A DNA stretch of 7,311 nucleotides from an uncultured Balneolaceae bacterium (lineage in GTDB: Bacteria; Bacteroidota; Rhodothermia; Balneolales; Balneolaceae), in assembly GCA_937982515.1 (NCBI GenBank), contig CALJMB010000265.1, positions 1-7,311 on the forward strand, in the 5' to 3' direction. Under the pieces are notes generated by a model. It did not search any database, was not told where the DNA came from, and was given only the letters and a program-made list of their open reading frames with translations. How positions within the stretch are numbered: position 1 is the first letter of the stretch; each line of letters begins with the position of its first letter. Shown here in pieces: positions 6,352 through 7,311 of this stretch. Made by a program: the position numbers and the translations under genes.

Positions 6352-6885
6352 CTAATTACCTGTGTAGGTAATATCCAGCGTAATATCGGCGCTGTATGTA
6401 CCGGCTTTTTGAGGATCGCCGGGATTCAAAGTACCTCCCAGCCAGATATGCAGTTCTCCGGTAGTGATATCCAGGAACTCCGTTAGTGTAGTGCTCGGAT
6501 CGTACAGGGTAGCGGTAGCCTGATCGGCACCTGCCAGCGCCCAGGCAGCTGTATTACCGGTGAAGTCTACAGGCAGCGTGGTCGTTCCGTCCACATCATG
6601 GATTAGATCTGTCGGCAGGGTAAGTACGGCGTCGACTTCAGCGCCCGGCGTACCGGTGATCGTAAAATGGCCGGCTGTAGCGTCGGTCTGAGGATCGATG
6701 GTCACAGGCGTACCCGGAGCCAGATCGGTTCCGAAGTCCAACCCTGCCGTACCGTCAACTACAACTGTAGCTGCGATATCAGCGGTTGCCGCTATTGTTG
6801 CCGTTCCGTCTACTTGTGCAACAGACTGGGTGGCTGCCACCAAAAGAAGGCTGAGAACCCCAAGCGTAAATTTGAGTATTTTCAT
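6352..6885 (-). CDS. DUF4402-like fimbrial major subunit (pilin)
   Basis: A 177-residue secreted protein, probably the structural subunit of the fibre built by the chaperone and usher encoded after it. Residues 1-23 are a signal peptide (MKILKFTLGV..., cleavage near SVA|Q). The DUF4402 pattern is seen in GLDFGTDLAPG (residues 48-58), HFTITGTPGAEV in the middle, and the C-terminal GGTLNPGDPQKAGTYSADI with a closing beta-strand ITLDITYTGN. The mature N-terminus, TATIAATADIAAT, is a repetitive beta-prone stretch that would suit a donor strand. Composition is extreme: about 21% Thr, about 21 acidic residues, one Lys, no Arg and no Cys in the mature chain. The start ATG at 6885 directly precedes the signal peptide. 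No strong Shine-Dalgarno is seen. The pilin role comes from the family and operon context. Confidence 0.85.
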   Translation of the reverse strand: MKILKFTLGVLSLLLVAATQSVAQVDGTATIAATADIAATVVVDGTAGLDFGTDLAPGTPVTIDPQTDATAGHFTITGTPGAEVDAVLTLPTDLIHDVDGTTTLPVDFTGNTAAWALAGADQATATLYDPSTTLTEFLDITTGELHIWLGGTLNPGDPQKAGTYSADITLDITYTGN

Positions 6886-7311
6886 TCGCGTATGTTTTTC
6901 TGTTAATCTTTCAATGCTGTGACTAAAAACATTATAAAATTGTAATGTTAGTCTAAGCGACTGTTTATCGGTTTTTTTATCCGGCGCTTAAATGTTAAAT
7001 GCCGTTGTGACAAGAAATTTGCAGATCCTGATCATTGTGTTAAATTAGCATAGGTTCGAGATAAGAAATACGAGGCACATAACTCTGAGGCTGTCTTAAA
7101 AGGTTTCATACCGCCGGGGTTGCCTTGGAACGTAATGGTGAGCCTTCACAGAGTGGGCGTTTATCTCCCTGTCCCCCTTTGATGGCAGGGCTGTCCAGTT
7201 CTTTACCTTCTAACGCTCTTTATGGTGTCCTCCCGGGGGGAGGGATTCGACGAGGAATCTCAAATGCTATAAAAATTTCATGCTGGTAGGCCGGCAAAAG
7301 CCTGTAACAAC
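6886..7311. other. Non-coding region upstream of the fimbrial operon
   Basis: No gene is supported on either strand. The part next to the pilin is AT-rich and holds the candidate -10 box. Further right the composition becomes more GC-rich. 7229-7243 is a strong small hairpin (CCTCCC, loop GGG, GGGAGG). 7167-7190 can pair CCCTG with CAGGG. 7245-7260 contains GATTC...GAATC close to AGGAATCTC, a word I associate with dispersed intergenic repeats in FCB genomes. The stretch could be an intergenic repeat or the decayed edge of another element. Confidence 0.45.
6931..6936 (-). promoter_or_regulatory. Candidate -10 element for the fimbrial operon
   Basis: On the minus strand a perfect TATAAT lies about 46 bp before the pilin start codon, in an AT-rich stretch, which would give a leader of about 40 nt. 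No good -35 hexamer stands at 17 bp (TTAGAC is at 14 bp). A Bacteroidota-type TTG / TAnnTTTG promoter was not clearly found. The assignment is tentative. Confidence 0.3.

Noticed and set aside
7053..7060. GGTTCGAG resembling a tRNA T-loop
   Set aside because: No acceptor, D or anticodon stems could be fitted around it.

Overview
The window holds four genes, all on the minus strand, in about 50% GC DNA. The likely source is a bacterium of the Bacteroidota/Balneolota/Chlorobiota (FCB) group. The clues are the absence of clear Shine-Dalgarno sequences before the starts, signal peptides ending in A|Q, a DUF4402-type pilin, a SPOR domain, and intergenic heptanucleotide repeats of the TTGGTTA/TTAGTTG kind. 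This placement is inference, and no marker in the window fixes the species.

Reading in the direction of transcription (right to left): 6886-7311 is non-coding and probably carries the promoter of a fimbrial operon. 6352-6885 encodes a very acidic, Thr-rich secreted DUF4402-like pilin. A 229-bp intercistronic gap follows, with a hairpin and T-tract (about 6284-6328) that looks like a partial terminator. 5277-6122 encodes a PapD-like periplasmic chaperone. Its stop overlaps by 4 bp (ATGA) the start of 2383-5280, a 965-residue usher-like outer-membrane protein ending in an EF-hand-like loop, beta-sandwich-like segments and a SPOR domain. Together these form a compact one-pilin chaperone-usher system: the pilin is exported, folded and capped by the chaperone, then assembled through the usher. 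No tip adhesin is visible.

1393-2382 is about 1 kb with no convincing gene but much structure. It contains heptad repeats, a 180-bp element with perfect 24-bp inverted arms around a nested 16-bp inverted repeat and an 11-bp tandem repeat, a 16-bp palindrome, and a GC-rich block enclosed by a 10-bp inverted repeat.

79-1392 is cydA, subunit I of a short Q-loop cytochrome bd quinol oxidase with its heme and quinol residues intact. cydB would be expected just beyond the left edge. A 9-unit heptad array lies directly after the cydA stop, and a related array lies upstream of the gene, so cydA is bracketed by repeats.

The most unusual observation is the usher carrying a C-terminal SPOR (peptidoglycan-binding) domain. 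It suggests a chaperone-usher machine tethered to, or positioned by, the cell wall.
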